Assembly (NCBI GenBank): GCA_024637315.1
Contig: JAGXFH010000031.1
Coordinates: forward strand, 21,584 to 85,583
DNA length: 64,000 nucleotides
Source: Brevirhabdus sp.
GTDB lineage: Bacteria > Pseudomonadota > Alphaproteobacteria > Rhodobacterales > Rhodobacteraceae
Direction of reading: 5' to 3'
The notes under the pieces were generated by a model. It did no database searches. It saw nothing but the letters and a program-made list of their open reading frames with translations, and was not told the origin of the DNA. This document shows positions 27,943 through 37,220 of the stretch, piece by piece (the first letter of the stretch is position 1; each line of letters opens with the position of its first letter). The position numbers and the translations under genes are program-made.

Positions 27943-29616
27943 ATGGCAGATGCAGCTGCGCACGGCCATGAACATCACGACGAGCGGAGCTTCTTCACTC
28001 GCTGGTTCATGTCCACCAACCACAAAGACATTGGTATCCTATACCTGTTTACCGGCGGTCTCGTCGGCTTCATCTCGGTAGCCTTCACCGTCTACATGCG
28101 GATGGAGCTGATGCAGCCGGGTGTGCAGTTCATGTGCCTTGAAGGCGCACGTCTGACGGCAGCGGCGGCTGGCGAGTGTACGCCGAACGGCCATCTTTGG
28201 AACGTTCTGGTCACGGGCCACGGCATCCTGATGATGTTCTTCGTGGTCATTCCGGCGCTCTTCGGCGGTTTCGGCAACTACTTCATGCCCCTGCACATCG
28301 GTGCGCCGGACATGGCCTTTCCGCGGATGAACAACCTGTCATACTGGATGTATGTCGCTGGCACGGCGCTGGCTGTCGCTTCGGTGCTGTCGCCGGGAGG
28401 CAACGGGCAGCTGGGCTCTGGCGTGGGCTGGGTTCTCTATCCGCCGCTCTCGGTGCGAGAGACTGGCATGTCGATGGACCTTGCGATCTTCGCGGTGCAC
28501 CTCTCGGGTGCCTCCTCGATCCTCGGCGCGATCAACATGATTACCACGTTCCTGAACATGCGCGCGCCCGGCATGACCCTGTTCAAGGTGCCACTGTTCG
28601 CCTGGTCGATCTTCGTCACGGCCTGGCTGATCCTGTTGTCGCTGCCGGTTCTGGCGGGTGCGATCACCATGCTGCTGACCGACCGGAACTTCGGAACCAC
28701 CTTCTTTGACCCCGCGGGAGGTGGAGACCCGGTTCTCTACCAGCATATCCTGTGGTTCTTCGGTCACCCCGAGGTCTACATCGTGATTCTGCCGGGCTTC
28801 GGCATCATCAGCCATGTCATCGCCACCTTTTCGAAGAAGCCGGTCTTCGGCTATCTGCCGATGGTCTGGGCGCTGATCGCGATCGGCGCGCTGGGTTTCG
28901 TCGTCTGGGCTCACCATATGTATACTGTCGGGATGAGCCTGACCCAGCAGAGCTACTTCATGTTGGCCACGATGGTGATCGCGGTGCCCACGGGCATCAA
29001 GATCTTCAGCTGGATCGCAACGATGTGGAAAGGTTCGGTCGAGTTCAAGACGCCGATGCTCTGGGCCTTCGGGTTCCTGTTCCTGTTCACCGTCGGCGGC
29101 GTCACCGGCATCGTTCTGTCCCAGGCCGCCATCGACCGCGCCTATCATGACACCTACTATGTCGTGGCGCATTTCCACTACGTCATGTCGATCGGCGCAG
29201 CCTTCTGCATCTTCGCAGGGGTCTATTACTGGATCGGCAAGATGTCTGGTAGGCAATATCCGGAATGGGCCGGAAAGTTGCACTTCTGGGTGTTCTTCAT
29301 CGGCACCAACCTGACCTTCTTCCCGCAGCACTTCCTTGGTCGTCAGGGCATGCCACGCCGCTACATCGACTACCCAGAGGCTTTCGCCTACTGGAACTGG
29401 TGGTCGTCGCTCGGCGCATTCATGTCCTTCGCCTCGTTCGTCTTTTTCATCGGCGTCGTGTTCTACACCTTGCGCTACGGCAAGCGTGTGACCGAAAACA
29501 ACTATTGGAACGAGCATGCCGATACGCTGGAATGGACCCTGCCCTCGCCGCCGCCCGAACACACGTTCGAGACGCTGCCGAAGCAGTCCGACTGGGATCG
29601 CGGCCACGCCCATTGA
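27943..29616 (+). CDS. ctaD: Cytochrome c oxidase subunit I (aa3 type)
   Basis: The catalytic subunit of the aa3-type heme-copper oxidase, reducing O2 to water at the inner membrane and pumping protons. The 557-residue protein has twelve helices. Visible motifs are the opening [35 protein letters not shown] with the D-channel Asp, [17 protein letters not shown] with the cross-linked His-Tyr pair, GIKIFSW with the K-channel Lys, and HFHYVMS. Subunits II and III and assembly genes are not here, as is common for a separate ctaD in Rhodobacteraceae. Confidence 0.97.
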   Translation: MADAAAHGHEHHDERSFFTRWFMSTNHKDIGILYLFTGGLVGFISVAFTVYMRMELMQPGVQFMCLEGARLTAAAAGECTPNGHLWNVLVTGHGILMMFFVVIPALFGGFGNYFMPLHIGAPDMAFPRMNNLSYWMYVAGTALAVASVLSPGGNGQLGSGVGWVLYPPLSVRETGMSMDLAIFAVHLSGASSILGAINMITTFLNMRAPGMTLFKVPLFAWSIFVTAWLILLSLPVLAGAITMLLTDRNFGTTFFDPAGGGDPVLYQHILWFFGHPEVYIVILPGFGIISHVIATFSKKPVFGYLPMVWALIAIGALGFVVWAHHMYTVGMSLTQQSYFMLATMVIAVPTGIKIFSWIATMWKGSVEFKTPMLWAFGFLFLFTVGGVTGIVLSQAAIDRAYHDTYYVVAHFHYVMSIGAAFCIFAGVYYWIGKMSGRQYPEWAGKLHFWVFFIGTNLTFFPQHFLGRQGMPRRYIDYPEAFAYWNWWSSLGAFMSFASFVFFIGVVFYTLRYGKRVTENNYWNEHADTLEWTLPSPPPEHTFETLPKQSDWDRGHAH

Positions 29617-29626
29617 GGGATAGTGC

Positions 29627-30157
29627 ATGCCCTTCGAATGGGATGACAAGACCGAAGGGGCCCCGGTACGATCCGGGGCCTTTTCCTTTGAGGCCGGCGA
29701 CGAACCTGCGGTCCATATCATCCTCTGGCCGCACCGCTCGCTGCCCAGACGCGGCTTTGCCGCATTCATCGCGATCACTTTCACGATGTTGATGATCCCG
29801 CTCTTTGCGGTGCTTGGCACCCTGGCGCTCTGGGGACTCCTGCCTTTCCTTATCGGCACGCTGGCGCTGATGTGGTACTTTCTCGAACGCAGCTACACCG
29901 ATGGTCGCTTGACCGAGGAACTCCGCCTCTGGTCGGATCGCATCGAGTTGACCCGCACCAATCCTCACGGCCCGGCGCAGGACTGGCACGCCAACCCGCA
30001 CTGGGTGCAGCTTGCGCTCGCCCCCAAGCATGGCCCGGTCGAGAACTACCTCACCCTCAAAGGCAACAACCGCGAGGTCGAGCTTGGCGCCTTCCTTGCC
30101 CCTGAAGAGCGCGCTGACCTTCATGAGCGTCTGGCGCGCGCGCTGGCGCAGGTCTGA
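29627..30157 (+). CDS. DUF2244 membrane protein
   Basis: A 176-residue protein with two membrane segments (about 43-65 and 67-85) preceded by the DUF2244 signature LWPHRSLPRRGFAAFI, and a soluble C-terminal half with NPHWVQLALAPKHGPVENYL. DUF2244 genes are frequently linked to cytochrome oxidase genes in alphaproteobacteria; the function is not established. The start lies ten bases after ctaD. A strong intrinsic terminator sequence is embedded in codons 11-20. Confidence 0.9.
   Translation: MPFEWDDKTEGAPVRSGAFSFEAGDEPAVHIILWPHRSLPRRGFAAFIAITFTMLMIPLFAVLGTLALWGLLPFLIGTLALMWYFLERSYTDGRLTEELRLWSDRIELTRTNPHGPAQDWHANPHWVQLALAPKHGPVENYLTLKGNNREVELGAFLAPEERADLHERLARALAQV
29659..29684 (+). terminator. 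Intrinsic terminator inside the start of the DUF2244 gene
   Basis: GGCCCCGG, a 6-base loop TACGAT, CCGGGGCC and then TTTT form a canonical intrinsic terminator 43 bases after the ctaD stop. It sits within the DUF2244 coding sequence, so transcripts reading from ctaD should often end here and the downstream gene would be attenuated. Confidence 0.75.
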
Positions 30158-30261
30158 CGTCGGCTTGAATGCCGCCAAGCGATCGATCTTGATGCGGATC
30201 TACGCAAACGACCGAGTGCCGGAGTAACCTGTCACTGTCATCGCCATCACGTGTCTCAGCC

Positions 30262-30579
30262 ATGAATACCGCAGAACACGCACGTCCGGGCCAACAGATG
30301 CCCGGCAGCGCGGTGCTGCCCTTTTTCGTGCTGACGTCCGGCCTCGCTTGGGGGATCTTCGCGACCTTAATCTTTCTGGCCGACCTGGCTACCGCGTTCG
30401 GCGGGATCATCGGCTCTCATCCGCTCTTCAGCCTCGCCGTCTACACGCCCATCGTTGCGGTCATCGTCGCCTGGCTCAACCGTGCAACGATGTTCAGCCG
30501 CGCCGAAGTGGTGACCACCGTCTTGGGCCAGGCACCGACCGAACCCGTTTGCAGTATGCCTCGCGCTGACGCAAACTGA
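30262..30579 (+). CDS. Small two-helix membrane protein
   Basis: I do not recognise the family. The 105-residue product has two hydrophobic segments (about 17-42 and 51-70) separated by a short loop, and a polar C-terminus containing a single Cys. It stands between the DUF2244 gene and dadA in the same direction, 36 bases before dadA. Its coding pattern looks genuine, but no Shine-Dalgarno sequence is obvious at the ATG. Confidence 0.55.
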   Translation: MNTAEHARPGQQMPGSAVLPFFVLTSGLAWGIFATLIFLADLATAFGGIIGSHPLFSLAVYTPIVAVIVAWLNRATMFSRAEVVTTVLGQAPTEPVCSMPRADAN

Positions 30580-30614
30580 CCGGCAGCACACTAGGCGAAC
30601 AGGAGACGTGTAGC

Positions 30615-31874
30615 ATGAAGGTTGTCGTTATGGGGGCTGGCGTCATCGGCGTCACCACTGCCTATTATCTTGCCCGCCAAGGTGTCGAGGTCACGGTCAT
30701 CGACCGCCAGGCCGGACCGGGACTGGAAACCAGCTATGCCAATGCCGGTGAACTGTCTTACGGCATGACATCGCCCTGGGCCGCCCCGGGCGTTCCGATG
30801 AAGGCATTGAAATGGCTATTCATGAAGCGCCGCCCGCTTTTCATCTGGCCGCTGATCAGCCCGACCATGTGGAAATGGGGTGCCCAGATGGTGATGAACT
30901 GCAATGAGAAAAGCTACGAGATCAACAAGTCCCGTATGGTCCGGATATCGAACTACAGCCGCGACGTGATGCCCGAACTGATCGAGGAGACGGGCATCGA
31001 CTATGAGGGCCGCGAACAGGGCACGCTGCAACTTTTCCGTACCGAAAAACAGCTGAAGGGCTCGAAGGCCGATCAGGAAATCCTGGCGCAGTTCGACTCG
31101 CCCTACGACGTGCTCGACCGTGACGGCTGCATCTCGGTCGAACCGGCGCTGGCGGAAGTGCGCGAGAAATTCGTCGGTGGGTTACGCCTGCTGGCCGATC
31201 GGACCGGCGACTGCCGGCTGTTCACCATGGCGCTGGCGGACAAATGCGCCGAGATGGGCGTGGAATTCCAGTACGGCCAGTCTATCCGCCGGATCGCCAT
31301 CGAGGATGGCAAGGTCGTCGGCGTCGATACCGAACCGGCGGGCCGGATCACAGGCGACAAGTATGTCTGCGCGCTTGGCAGTTTCGGCCCGATGGTGCTG
31401 CGCCCGATCGGGATCAAGCTGCCGGTCTATCCGGTCAAGGGCTACTCTGTGACCCTGCCCGTCACCGATGACGCCTATGCGCCGCAATCCACCATCATGG
31501 ACGAGACCCACAAGGTTGCGATCACCCGCCTTGGCGACCGCATTCGCGTCGCCGGCACCGCCGAGATCGTCGGCTATTCCAACCGCCTTGGTCCACATGC
31601 CACCGACACCGTGCGCCACGTCATCAGCGATCTCTTTCCGAAAGGCGGCGACATATCGAAGGCCGAAGGCTGGACTGGCTTGCGTCCGATGACCCCCGAC
31701 GGCACCCCGGTGATGGGCGAAACCCGCTACGAGAACCTATACCTCAATACCGGACACGGTACGCTTGGCTGGACGATGGCCTGCGGCTCGGGCCGCGCCG
31801 TGGCCGACGTTGTCTGCGGCAAGGAGCCAGAGATCTCCTTCGACGGCCTGACCGCGGCGCGGTACCTGCAGTAG
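30615..31874 (+). CDS. dadA: D-amino acid dehydrogenase small subunit
   Basis: An FAD-dependent dehydrogenase of 419 residues that oxidises D-amino acids (typically D-alanine) to 2-oxo acids and passes electrons to the respiratory chain. The N-terminal FAD motif is VMGAGVIGVTTAYYLARQG; ETSYANAGELSYGMTSPWAAPG and the C-terminal GWTGLRPMTPDGTPVMG and TGHGTLGWTMACGSGR are characteristic of DadA. AGGAGA precedes the ATG. The alanine racemase and Lrp partners seen elsewhere are not adjacent. Confidence 0.92.
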   Translation: MKVVVMGAGVIGVTTAYYLARQGVEVTVIDRQAGPGLETSYANAGELSYGMTSPWAAPGVPMKALKWLFMKRRPLFIWPLISPTMWKWGAQMVMNCNEKSYEINKSRMVRISNYSRDVMPELIEETGIDYEGREQGTLQLFRTEKQLKGSKADQEILAQFDSPYDVLDRDGCISVEPALAEVREKFVGGLRLLADRTGDCRLFTMALADKCAEMGVEFQYGQSIRRIAIEDGKVVGVDTEPAGRITGDKYVCALGSFGPMVLRPIGIKLPVYPVKGYSVTLPVTDDAYAPQSTIMDETHKVAITRLGDRIRVAGTAEIVGYSNRLGPHATDTVRHVISDLFPKGGDISKAEGWTGLRPMTPDGTPVMGETRYENLYLNTGHGTLGWTMACGSGRAVADVVCGKEPEISFDGLTAARYLQ

Positions 31875-32018
31875 GACGCTGATCGGTGTGCCGGTGATCG
31901 CGCCGGTCGTGGGTGGCGAAGAATGTCTGCGCAAAGGCGGGTCTGCGGGGAAGATCTTGTCATCCGCTTCTGGTGCAGCCCTTACAACGCCGCACCAGCT
32001 TCCACTTTGCAGCTTCGT

Positions 32019-32531
32019 CTATTCGTCTATCGGATAACGGAATCGTCCGCCACTGGACGGGCGGAATTCATGACAAGCAGTGCAAGCCGCGACGACGTTT
32101 CAAAGGCATCCGCGTAAGCCTCTGGATTGCCGCTCTCTGCAACTTCAGCGAGTGCGTCCGCTTGCGATCGAAAATCATTGGCCACAGCCGCGAACGCCTG
32201 GGGCTCAGTCGAGACTTCCGGTTAAGCGCGACCTTCCGGGGCTTGGCCGCGCGCAGAGCCTGGTTTCATAAGCAGCACAAAGTCGGCCATGATGGCGGAC
32301 ATGCGGCGGGCGGCATCGCCAGCAACTTGATAATCGCCAGCAACTTGATAATCGTCACTCTCTGCGTTCCTTACTTTCAGCAAGGTCCAATAAGCCGTCT
32401 GCAGGTCAAACATCAAAGGTTGGCGCGACACCACAATCTGACCACGCTCGTATTCTGATGTTTGTGAGATGGACTCTTGCGAGAGTCATCATCAAAAGCA
32501 CGCTCAGCGCAACTGTGAACACTCTCACCAT
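32019..32531 (-). pseudogene. Decayed c-type cytochrome gene (c556/c'-like)
   Basis: On the minus strand an ATG at 32531 opens a signal peptide (MVRVFTVALSVLLMMTLA). After a frameshift near 32470-32490 the mature protein reads SEYERGQIVVSRQPLMFDLQ, then DAARRMSAIMADFVLLMKPG. A TAA at 32224-32222 interrupts it; the same frame resumes with PEVSTEPQAFAAVANDF and ADALAEVAESGNPEAYADAF. A second frameshift leads to CTACHEFR (heme-binding CxxCH, 32084-32070) and a stop at 32019. A four-helix cytochrome with a C-terminal heme motif fits this order. Two frameshifts, one stop and an internal duplication mean it is dead. Confidence 0.75.
32315..32350. repeat. 18-bp tandem duplication in the cytochrome relic
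   Basis: Two perfect adjacent copies of ATCGCCAGCAACTTGATA, plus four further bases, duplicate the six residues DYQVAG on the minus strand. It is in frame and lies inside the decayed cytochrome gene. Confidence 0.9.
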
Positions 32532-32649
32532 TTCGCGCCTTCCGCTTTGGGATTCTACAGATCAGTTTACCACGATGCCGCGTTAGCCGGGAGCGACGTA
32601 TGGCGGATGTGATTGAAATGTTCGACGTCCGTTCAGGACTCAATTTGCC

Positions 32650-33108
32650 CTAGCTCAGCCGGTCCTTGATCATCGGTCCGACGGCGCCGAAATCCATCTG
32701 ACCGGTATATTTCGCCTTCAGCGCGCCCATGACCTTGCCCATGTCCCGAATAGAGCTTGCATCGGTCTCGGCGATTGCCGCCTTGATCGCTTTTTCGGTC
32801 TCTGCGGGGCTTAGCTGGCGTGGAAGGAATTCCTCGATCACGCCAATCTCGGCGCGTTCCTTTTCAGCCAGTTCCACACGTCCGCCCTCTTCATAGGCGC
32901 GGGCGCTTTCATGCCGCTGCTTGACCATCTTGCCTAAGATTTTGAGGACCTCGGCGTCATCGACCCCCGCATCGCCACCCTCGCCGCGCAAGGCGATATC
33001 GCGGTCCTTGATGGCGGCGTTAATCAGGCGGAGAGTCGACAAACGGTCCGCCTCCTTGGCTTTCATGGCAATTTTCAAGGCGTCGCTGATGCGGCTGCGC
33101 AGATCCAT
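32650..33108 (-). CDS. GatB/YqeY domain protein
   Basis: A 152-residue YqeY-type protein, equivalent to the C-terminal tRNA-binding domains of GatB. Family patterns visible are MDLRSRISDALKIAMKAKE, LRLINAAIKDRDIALR, FLPRQLSPAETEKAI and DMGKVMGALKAKYTGQMD. The start at 33108 matches the family N-terminus; the frame extends further upstream without similarity. Its exact role is not known, although it is suspected to influence transamidosome-related functions. It is divergent from carA. Confidence 0.9.
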   Translation of the reverse strand: MDLRSRISDALKIAMKAKEADRLSTLRLINAAIKDRDIALRGEGGDAGVDDAEVLKILGKMVKQRHESARAYEEGGRVELAEKERAEIGVIEEFLPRQLSPAETEKAIKAAIAETDASSIRDMGKVMGALKAKYTGQMDFGAVGPMIKDRLS

Positions 33109-33201
33109 CGGCTGTCCTATCCCCAAGGTTTCCGAAGTCCCGAACATACCCCGAGGCATTGGCGCTGACAACAGCCGATTTTCTAGTTAAGCCCTTGAAA
33201 T

Positions 33202-33258
33202 AATTACATAACCGAAATTACATACCGACCTTGACCCGCCCCCCCGCTTTCCATAGGT
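33202..33258 (+). promoter_or_regulatory. Tandem direct repeat and putative promoter upstream of carA
   Basis: AATTACATAACCGA (33202-33215) is followed at once by AATTACATACCGA (33216-33228), an imperfect tandem repeat in the yqeY-carA spacer. TTGACC at 33231-33236 and ATAGGT near 33253 could be a sigma-70 promoter with 16-base spacing. The repeat may be an operator; this is inferred from position only. Confidence 0.35.
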
Positions 33259-33289
33259 TCCGTCCAATTTAGCTTCGGAGAGTCGTGCC

Positions 33290-34450
33290 ATGCCCGCCGC
33301 TGTCGTCCCCGCAAAACCGACCGCCTGCCTTGCCCTGGCCGACGGTACGCTCTTTTACGGCAGAGGCTTCGGCGCCACCGGCCAGACCGTCGCCGAGCTT
33401 TGTTTCAACACCGCGATGACCGGCTATCAGGAGATCATGACAGACCCCTCATATGCGGGTCAGATCGTGACATTCACCTTCCCCCATATTGGCAATACCG
33501 GCGTCAACCCGGATGATGATGAAGCCACTGATCCGGTCGCCGCCGGGATGGTGGTGAAGTGGGATCCGACAGAGCCAAGCAATTGGCGCGCAACGGAAAA
33601 TCTTACCGCATGGCTTTCCAGGCGGAACCGGATCGGCATCGGCGGCCTCGACACCCGCCGCCTGACCCGCGCGATTCGTCAGCAGGGCGCGCCGCATGTG
33701 GCACTGGTCCACGACCCCGAAGGGACCTTCGATATCGAGGCGCTGGTGAAAGCCGCCCGGGGATTTCCCGGACTGGTTGGCCTTGACCTTGCCAAAGAGG
33801 TCACCTGCGCCCAATCTTATGCTTGGGATCAGATGAGATGGGCCTGGCCCGAGGGCTACACGAAGCGCTCCGGCAAGGGTCACAAGGTGGTCGCCATCGA
33901 CTACGGTGCCAAGCGCAACATCCTGCGCAGCCTCGCCTCTGCCGGCTGCGATGTCACCGTTTTGCCCGCCACCGCCACGGCCGAGGATGTTCTGGCTCAT
34001 GACCCGGCAGGAGTGTTTCTGTCCAACGGCCCCGGCGACCCGGCGGCAACAGGTGGATACGCGGTTCCGATGATCCGCGAAGTGCTGGATCGAACCCGCC
34101 TGCCGATTTTCGGTATTTGCCTTGGGCATCAAATGCTTGCCCTGGCATTGGGAGCCAAGACCATCAAGATGAATCATGGTCATCACGGCGCCAATCATCC
34201 GGTCAAGGATGTAGAAACCGGCAAGGTCGAGATCACCTCGATGAACCATGGCTTCACCGTCGACAGTCAGACCCTGCCCGAGGGAATTCTGGAAACGCAT
34301 GTCAGCCTGTTCGACGGCTCGAACTGCGGCATCCGCATGTCGGATCGCCCGGTTTTCTCGGTGCAATATCATCCCGAGGCCAGCCCCGGCCCGCAAGACA
34401 GCTACTACCTTTTCGAGCGTTTCGTTGAAGCCATTGAAAAACAGGCATGA
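33290..34450 (+). CDS. carA: Carbamoyl-phosphate synthase small subunit
   Basis: The glutaminase subunit that supplies ammonia to CarB for carbamoyl phosphate synthesis (arginine and pyrimidines). The 386-residue protein has the N-terminal CarA domain (ALADGTLFYGRGFGATG, MTGYQEIMTDPSYAGQ) and a class I glutamine amidotransferase domain with the nucleophile Cys in FGICLGHQML and the His/Glu of VQYHPEASPGP. The carB gene is not adjacent. A palindromic stem follows the stop. Confidence 0.97.
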   Translation: MPAAVVPAKPTACLALADGTLFYGRGFGATGQTVAELCFNTAMTGYQEIMTDPSYAGQIVTFTFPHIGNTGVNPDDDEATDPVAAGMVVKWDPTEPSNWRATENLTAWLSRRNRIGIGGLDTRRLTRAIRQQGAPHVALVHDPEGTFDIEALVKAARGFPGLVGLDLAKEVTCAQSYAWDQMRWAWPEGYTKRSGKGHKVVAIDYGAKRNILRSLASAGCDVTVLPATATAEDVLAHDPAGVFLSNGPGDPAATGGYAVPMIREVLDRTRLPIFGICLGHQMLALALGAKTIKMNHGHHGANHPVKDVETGKVEITSMNHGFTVDSQTLPEGILETHVSLFDGSNCGIRMSDRPVFSVQYHPEASPGPQDSYYLFERFVEAIEKQA

Positions 34451-34455
34451 TTTCG

Positions 34456-34473
34456 GGCGCGGTTAACCGCGCC
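34456..34473 (+). terminator. 18-bp perfect palindrome after carA
   Basis: GGCGCGGTTAACCGCGCC lies six bases after the carA stop and can form a 7-bp GC stem with a TTAA loop, followed by TTAACCCC. It is a plausible terminator, though the T-run is short. Confidence 0.5.
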
Positions 34474-34525
34474 TTAACCCCGTTCACCAGAATGTTCCAG
34501 TCGACCTGCAACCTCTGGCCCGCTG

Positions 34526-36448
34526 ATGAACACCCGTACCGATCCAAGTCTGCTTCTGCCGCTGCCCTTGTCGCCGCTGCTCTTGCTGCCCACCGCTCAA
34601 GCCAAGCCGCTCGGCCAGATCCTGACCGAAATCGGCGAGCTTTCTCCCGGTGACCTGATCAAGGCCGTCGCGTTGTCGGCCCGCGAGGATGCCAGTTTCG
34701 GCGACATTCTGGTAATGAATGACATGGTAACGGATGCCGGGCTGTGCCGCGGTCTTGCGGTCCAATTCGGTTGCGAGGTCGCCGATTTCCAGAGCATTCC
34801 ACCCGATGCGCGGATAATCGACCGGTTCGGTCCTGATCGCTGTCTGCGAGAGGGCATTGTGCCCTGGAAACGCGTGGGCGGCGCCACCGTGATCGCTTCC
34901 AGCCGGCCACAAGACTTTGGCCGGTTGCGGGCGTCTCTGCCCGAGGGTCTCGGCCATTTCATGCTGGCCGTCGCACCCGAAAAGCAGATTCAAGAGGCTC
35001 TTTTGCGGACCCGCCAGCGAAGGCTGGCAAACCGCGCCGAAACGCGGGTTGCAGCCCGCGAGAGTTGTCGGGACTGGCGCACGTGGGCAATGGCGCGTCT
35101 GGCTTTCTCTGCCATCATCATATTGGCCAGCGGCCTCGTCTGGTCGGCCCAAACGACGTTCCTGATCCTGTCGCTTTGGGCGGTCATGGTACTGGTGATG
35201 AACACCACGCTGAAAGCCGCTGCCGCCGTTGCGAAGGTTCGCGCAGCCCGCCATGCAAAACCGGTTTTCGTGTCCTGGCGGCAGCGCGGCCTAGCACGAC
35301 GGCTACCCACCGTCTCGATCATGGTGCCATTGTTTCGAGAACGAGAAATCGCTGGCCGCCTCGTCATGCGCCTGGCGCGGCTGTCCTATCCAAAAGAGCT
35401 GCTGGACATCTGCCTGGTGGTGGAAGAGGACGATACGGTGACCCAGGCCGCCCTCAATGCCGCCAATCTGCCGCGATGGATGCGCCAGATCATCGTTCCG
35501 CGCGGCCTGCTCAAGACCAAGCCACGCGCGCTCAACTACGCGCTTGATTTCTGCCGGGGGTCTATTGTCGGCGTCTATGACGCCGAGGATGCGCCGGAAG
35601 CCGACCAGATCCACAAGATCGTTCGGCGGTTCCATGACAGCGGCCCTGATCTGGCCTGCGTGCAGGGAATGCTGGACTTTTACAATCCGCGGGCAAACTG
35701 GCTGTCGCGCTGTTTCACGATCGAATATGCGACTTGGTTCCGGGTCGTCTTGCCGGGTCTGGAGAAACTGAACTTCGTCATACCGCTTGGCGGGACGACC
35801 CTGTTCTTCCGTCGGGACGTTCTGGAGGAGCTGGGCGGCTGGGACGCTCACAACGTCACCGAAGACGCCGATCTCGGCGTCCGTCTGGCGCGTCATGGCT
35901 ACCGGACCGAACTGATCGAGAGCGTGACCGAGGAAGAGGCGAACTGCCGGTTCTGGCCGTGGATCAAACAGCGGTCGCGCTGGATCAAAGGTTATGCGAT
36001 CACTTGGGCCGTGCATATGCGGTCTCCGCGCCAGTTGCTGGCAGAGCTGGGTCTGCGGCGATTCCTTGGCGTGCAACTGCTGTTTCTGGGAACCTTGTCG
36101 CAGTTCATGCTGGCACCCGTCCTGTGGACCTTCTGGGCGTTTCCGCTGGGGCTGCCGCATCCGCTGGACGGTATGCTGAGCGGCCTCGGCATTGCCGCCC
36201 TGACGCTGGTTTTCCTGACGGCAGAGGCGGTATCCCTTGGCATCGGCATCTTTGCCATCGCGTCGACCCGGCATCGAGGATTGTGGCCGTGGGTGCCCAG
36301 CATGCACCTCTACTTCCCGCTGGCCGCAATTGCCGCCTACAAGGGGATCTGGGAACTGATTGCCCGGCCATTCTACTGGGACAAGACCGCTCATGGGCAT
36401 ACCGCGGAGCGGGTTCAACGCGGCAAGCGGCGCGTCAAGACGCGCTGA
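34526..36448 (+). CDS. Membrane glycosyltransferase family 2 with MshEN-like N-terminus
   Basis: A 640-residue protein combining an N-terminal module (about 28-150) resembling the T2SSE_N/MshEN domain (PLGQILTEIGELSPGDLIKA, SFGDILVMNDMVTDAGLCRG, LAVQFGCEVADF), two membrane helices (about 192-235), and a processive GT2 domain. The catalytic motifs are DAEDAP (DxD), TEDADLG and QRSRWIKG (QxxRW), followed by several helices. It resembles NfrB/cellulose-synthase-like polymerases. MshEN domains often bind c-di-GMP, so the polymer may be controlled by this signal, but the motif residues here are only partly conserved. No co-polymerase or export gene is adjacent. Confidence 0.85.
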   Translation: MNTRTDPSLLLPLPLSPLLLLPTAQAKPLGQILTEIGELSPGDLIKAVALSAREDASFGDILVMNDMVTDAGLCRGLAVQFGCEVADFQSIPPDARIIDRFGPDRCLREGIVPWKRVGGATVIASSRPQDFGRLRASLPEGLGHFMLAVAPEKQIQEALLRTRQRRLANRAETRVAARESCRDWRTWAMARLAFSAIIILASGLVWSAQTTFLILSLWAVMVLVMNTTLKAAAAVAKVRAARHAKPVFVSWRQRGLARRLPTVSIMVPLFREREIAGRLVMRLARLSYPKELLDICLVVEEDDTVTQAALNAANLPRWMRQIIVPRGLLKTKPRALNYALDFCRGSIVGVYDAEDAPEADQIHKIVRRFHDSGPDLACVQGMLDFYNPRANWLSRCFTIEYATWFRVVLPGLEKLNFVIPLGGTTLFFRRDVLEELGGWDAHNVTEDADLGVRLARHGYRTELIESVTEEEANCRFWPWIKQRSRWIKGYAITWAVHMRSPRQLLAELGLRRFLGVQLLFLGTLSQFMLAPVLWTFWAFPLGLPHPLDGMLSGLGIAALTLVFLTAEAVSLGIGIFAIASTRHRGLWPWVPSMHLYFPLAAIAAYKGIWELIARPFYWDKTAHGHTAERVQRGKRRVKTR

Positions 36449-36451
36449 CGA

Positions 36452-37087
36452 TCAGTCCGATCCGACTTTCAGCCGGGTCTCAAACGCGTGTGAAATGTGA
36501 TCCTTCAGCGCCAGATAGGCCGCTTGGCCGTCACCAGACTCGATCGCGGAAACGATACGGTCATGTTCCTCCAGTGCGGCTTGTCCACGACCATCTACTG
36601 CCAACGAGGTTGTTGCGAGAAGCGCCATCGAGCGGTGAACAAGATCGAGCTGCTGCACCAGATAGCGGTTGTGCGACGCCAGGTGGATCTGCTTGTGGAA
36701 CCGCCGGTTCGCCCGCGCAAGCGCCGCCGGATTGTCGACGATCTTGCGGTCATCCTCGACCATCGCACGCAACACCCGAACCTCTTCGGGGGCGGCATGA
36801 CGGGCCGCGAGCCGTGCGGCCAGCCCCTCCAGTTCGGTCCGGACAACATAGAGTTCCGCCAACTGGTTGTGGTCAAGCGACGCAACGATCAAGCTCCGTC
36901 CGTCACGAGCCAGCATCGATTGGGTCTCCAATCGCTGAAGCGCCTCGCGGATCGGGGTGCGCGACACGCCGAACCGATCCGCCAATTCGCTTTCCACCAG
37001 CCGGTCGCCAGGCCTATAGATGCCCGTATCTATGGCATCGAGAATCAACTGGTAGGCATCCCGCTGGCCGCTTTTCGTATCGGTCAT
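36452..37087 (-). CDS. GntR-family regulator with FCD domain
   Basis: A 211-residue regulator of the FadR/FCD subgroup. The winged HTH is residues about 8-70 (ADRFGVSRTPIREALQRLE is the recognition helix region). The FCD domain has the typical AARLAARHAAPEEV, RRFHKQIHLASHNRYL and LKDHISHAFETRL, whose Asp and His residues bind a metal or acidic ligand. The start at 37087 was chosen over 37138 by family length. Its stop lies three bases from the convergent glycosyltransferase stop. The regulated genes and ligand are unknown. Confidence 0.88.
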   Translation of the reverse strand: MTDTKSGQRDAYQLILDAIDTGIYRPGDRLVESELADRFGVSRTPIREALQRLETQSMLARDGRSLIVASLDHNQLAELYVVRTELEGLAARLAARHAAPEEVRVLRAMVEDDRKIVDNPAALARANRRFHKQIHLASHNRYLVQQLDLVHRSMALLATTSLAVDGRGQAALEEHDRIVSAIESGDGQAAYLALKDHISHAFETRLKVGSD

Positions 37088-37220
37088 GTTCTTCTCCCTG
37101 GCGCGCGCCTGAACCCTAGTCGGCAGTTTGGTTGGCAATCAAGCCTTGGTTCCGGCCGAAATGCCGCAGGCGGTTCTGAATCCGTTTCAACTGCTCGCAA
37201 TCACAGCTAGAATGGTGGCC

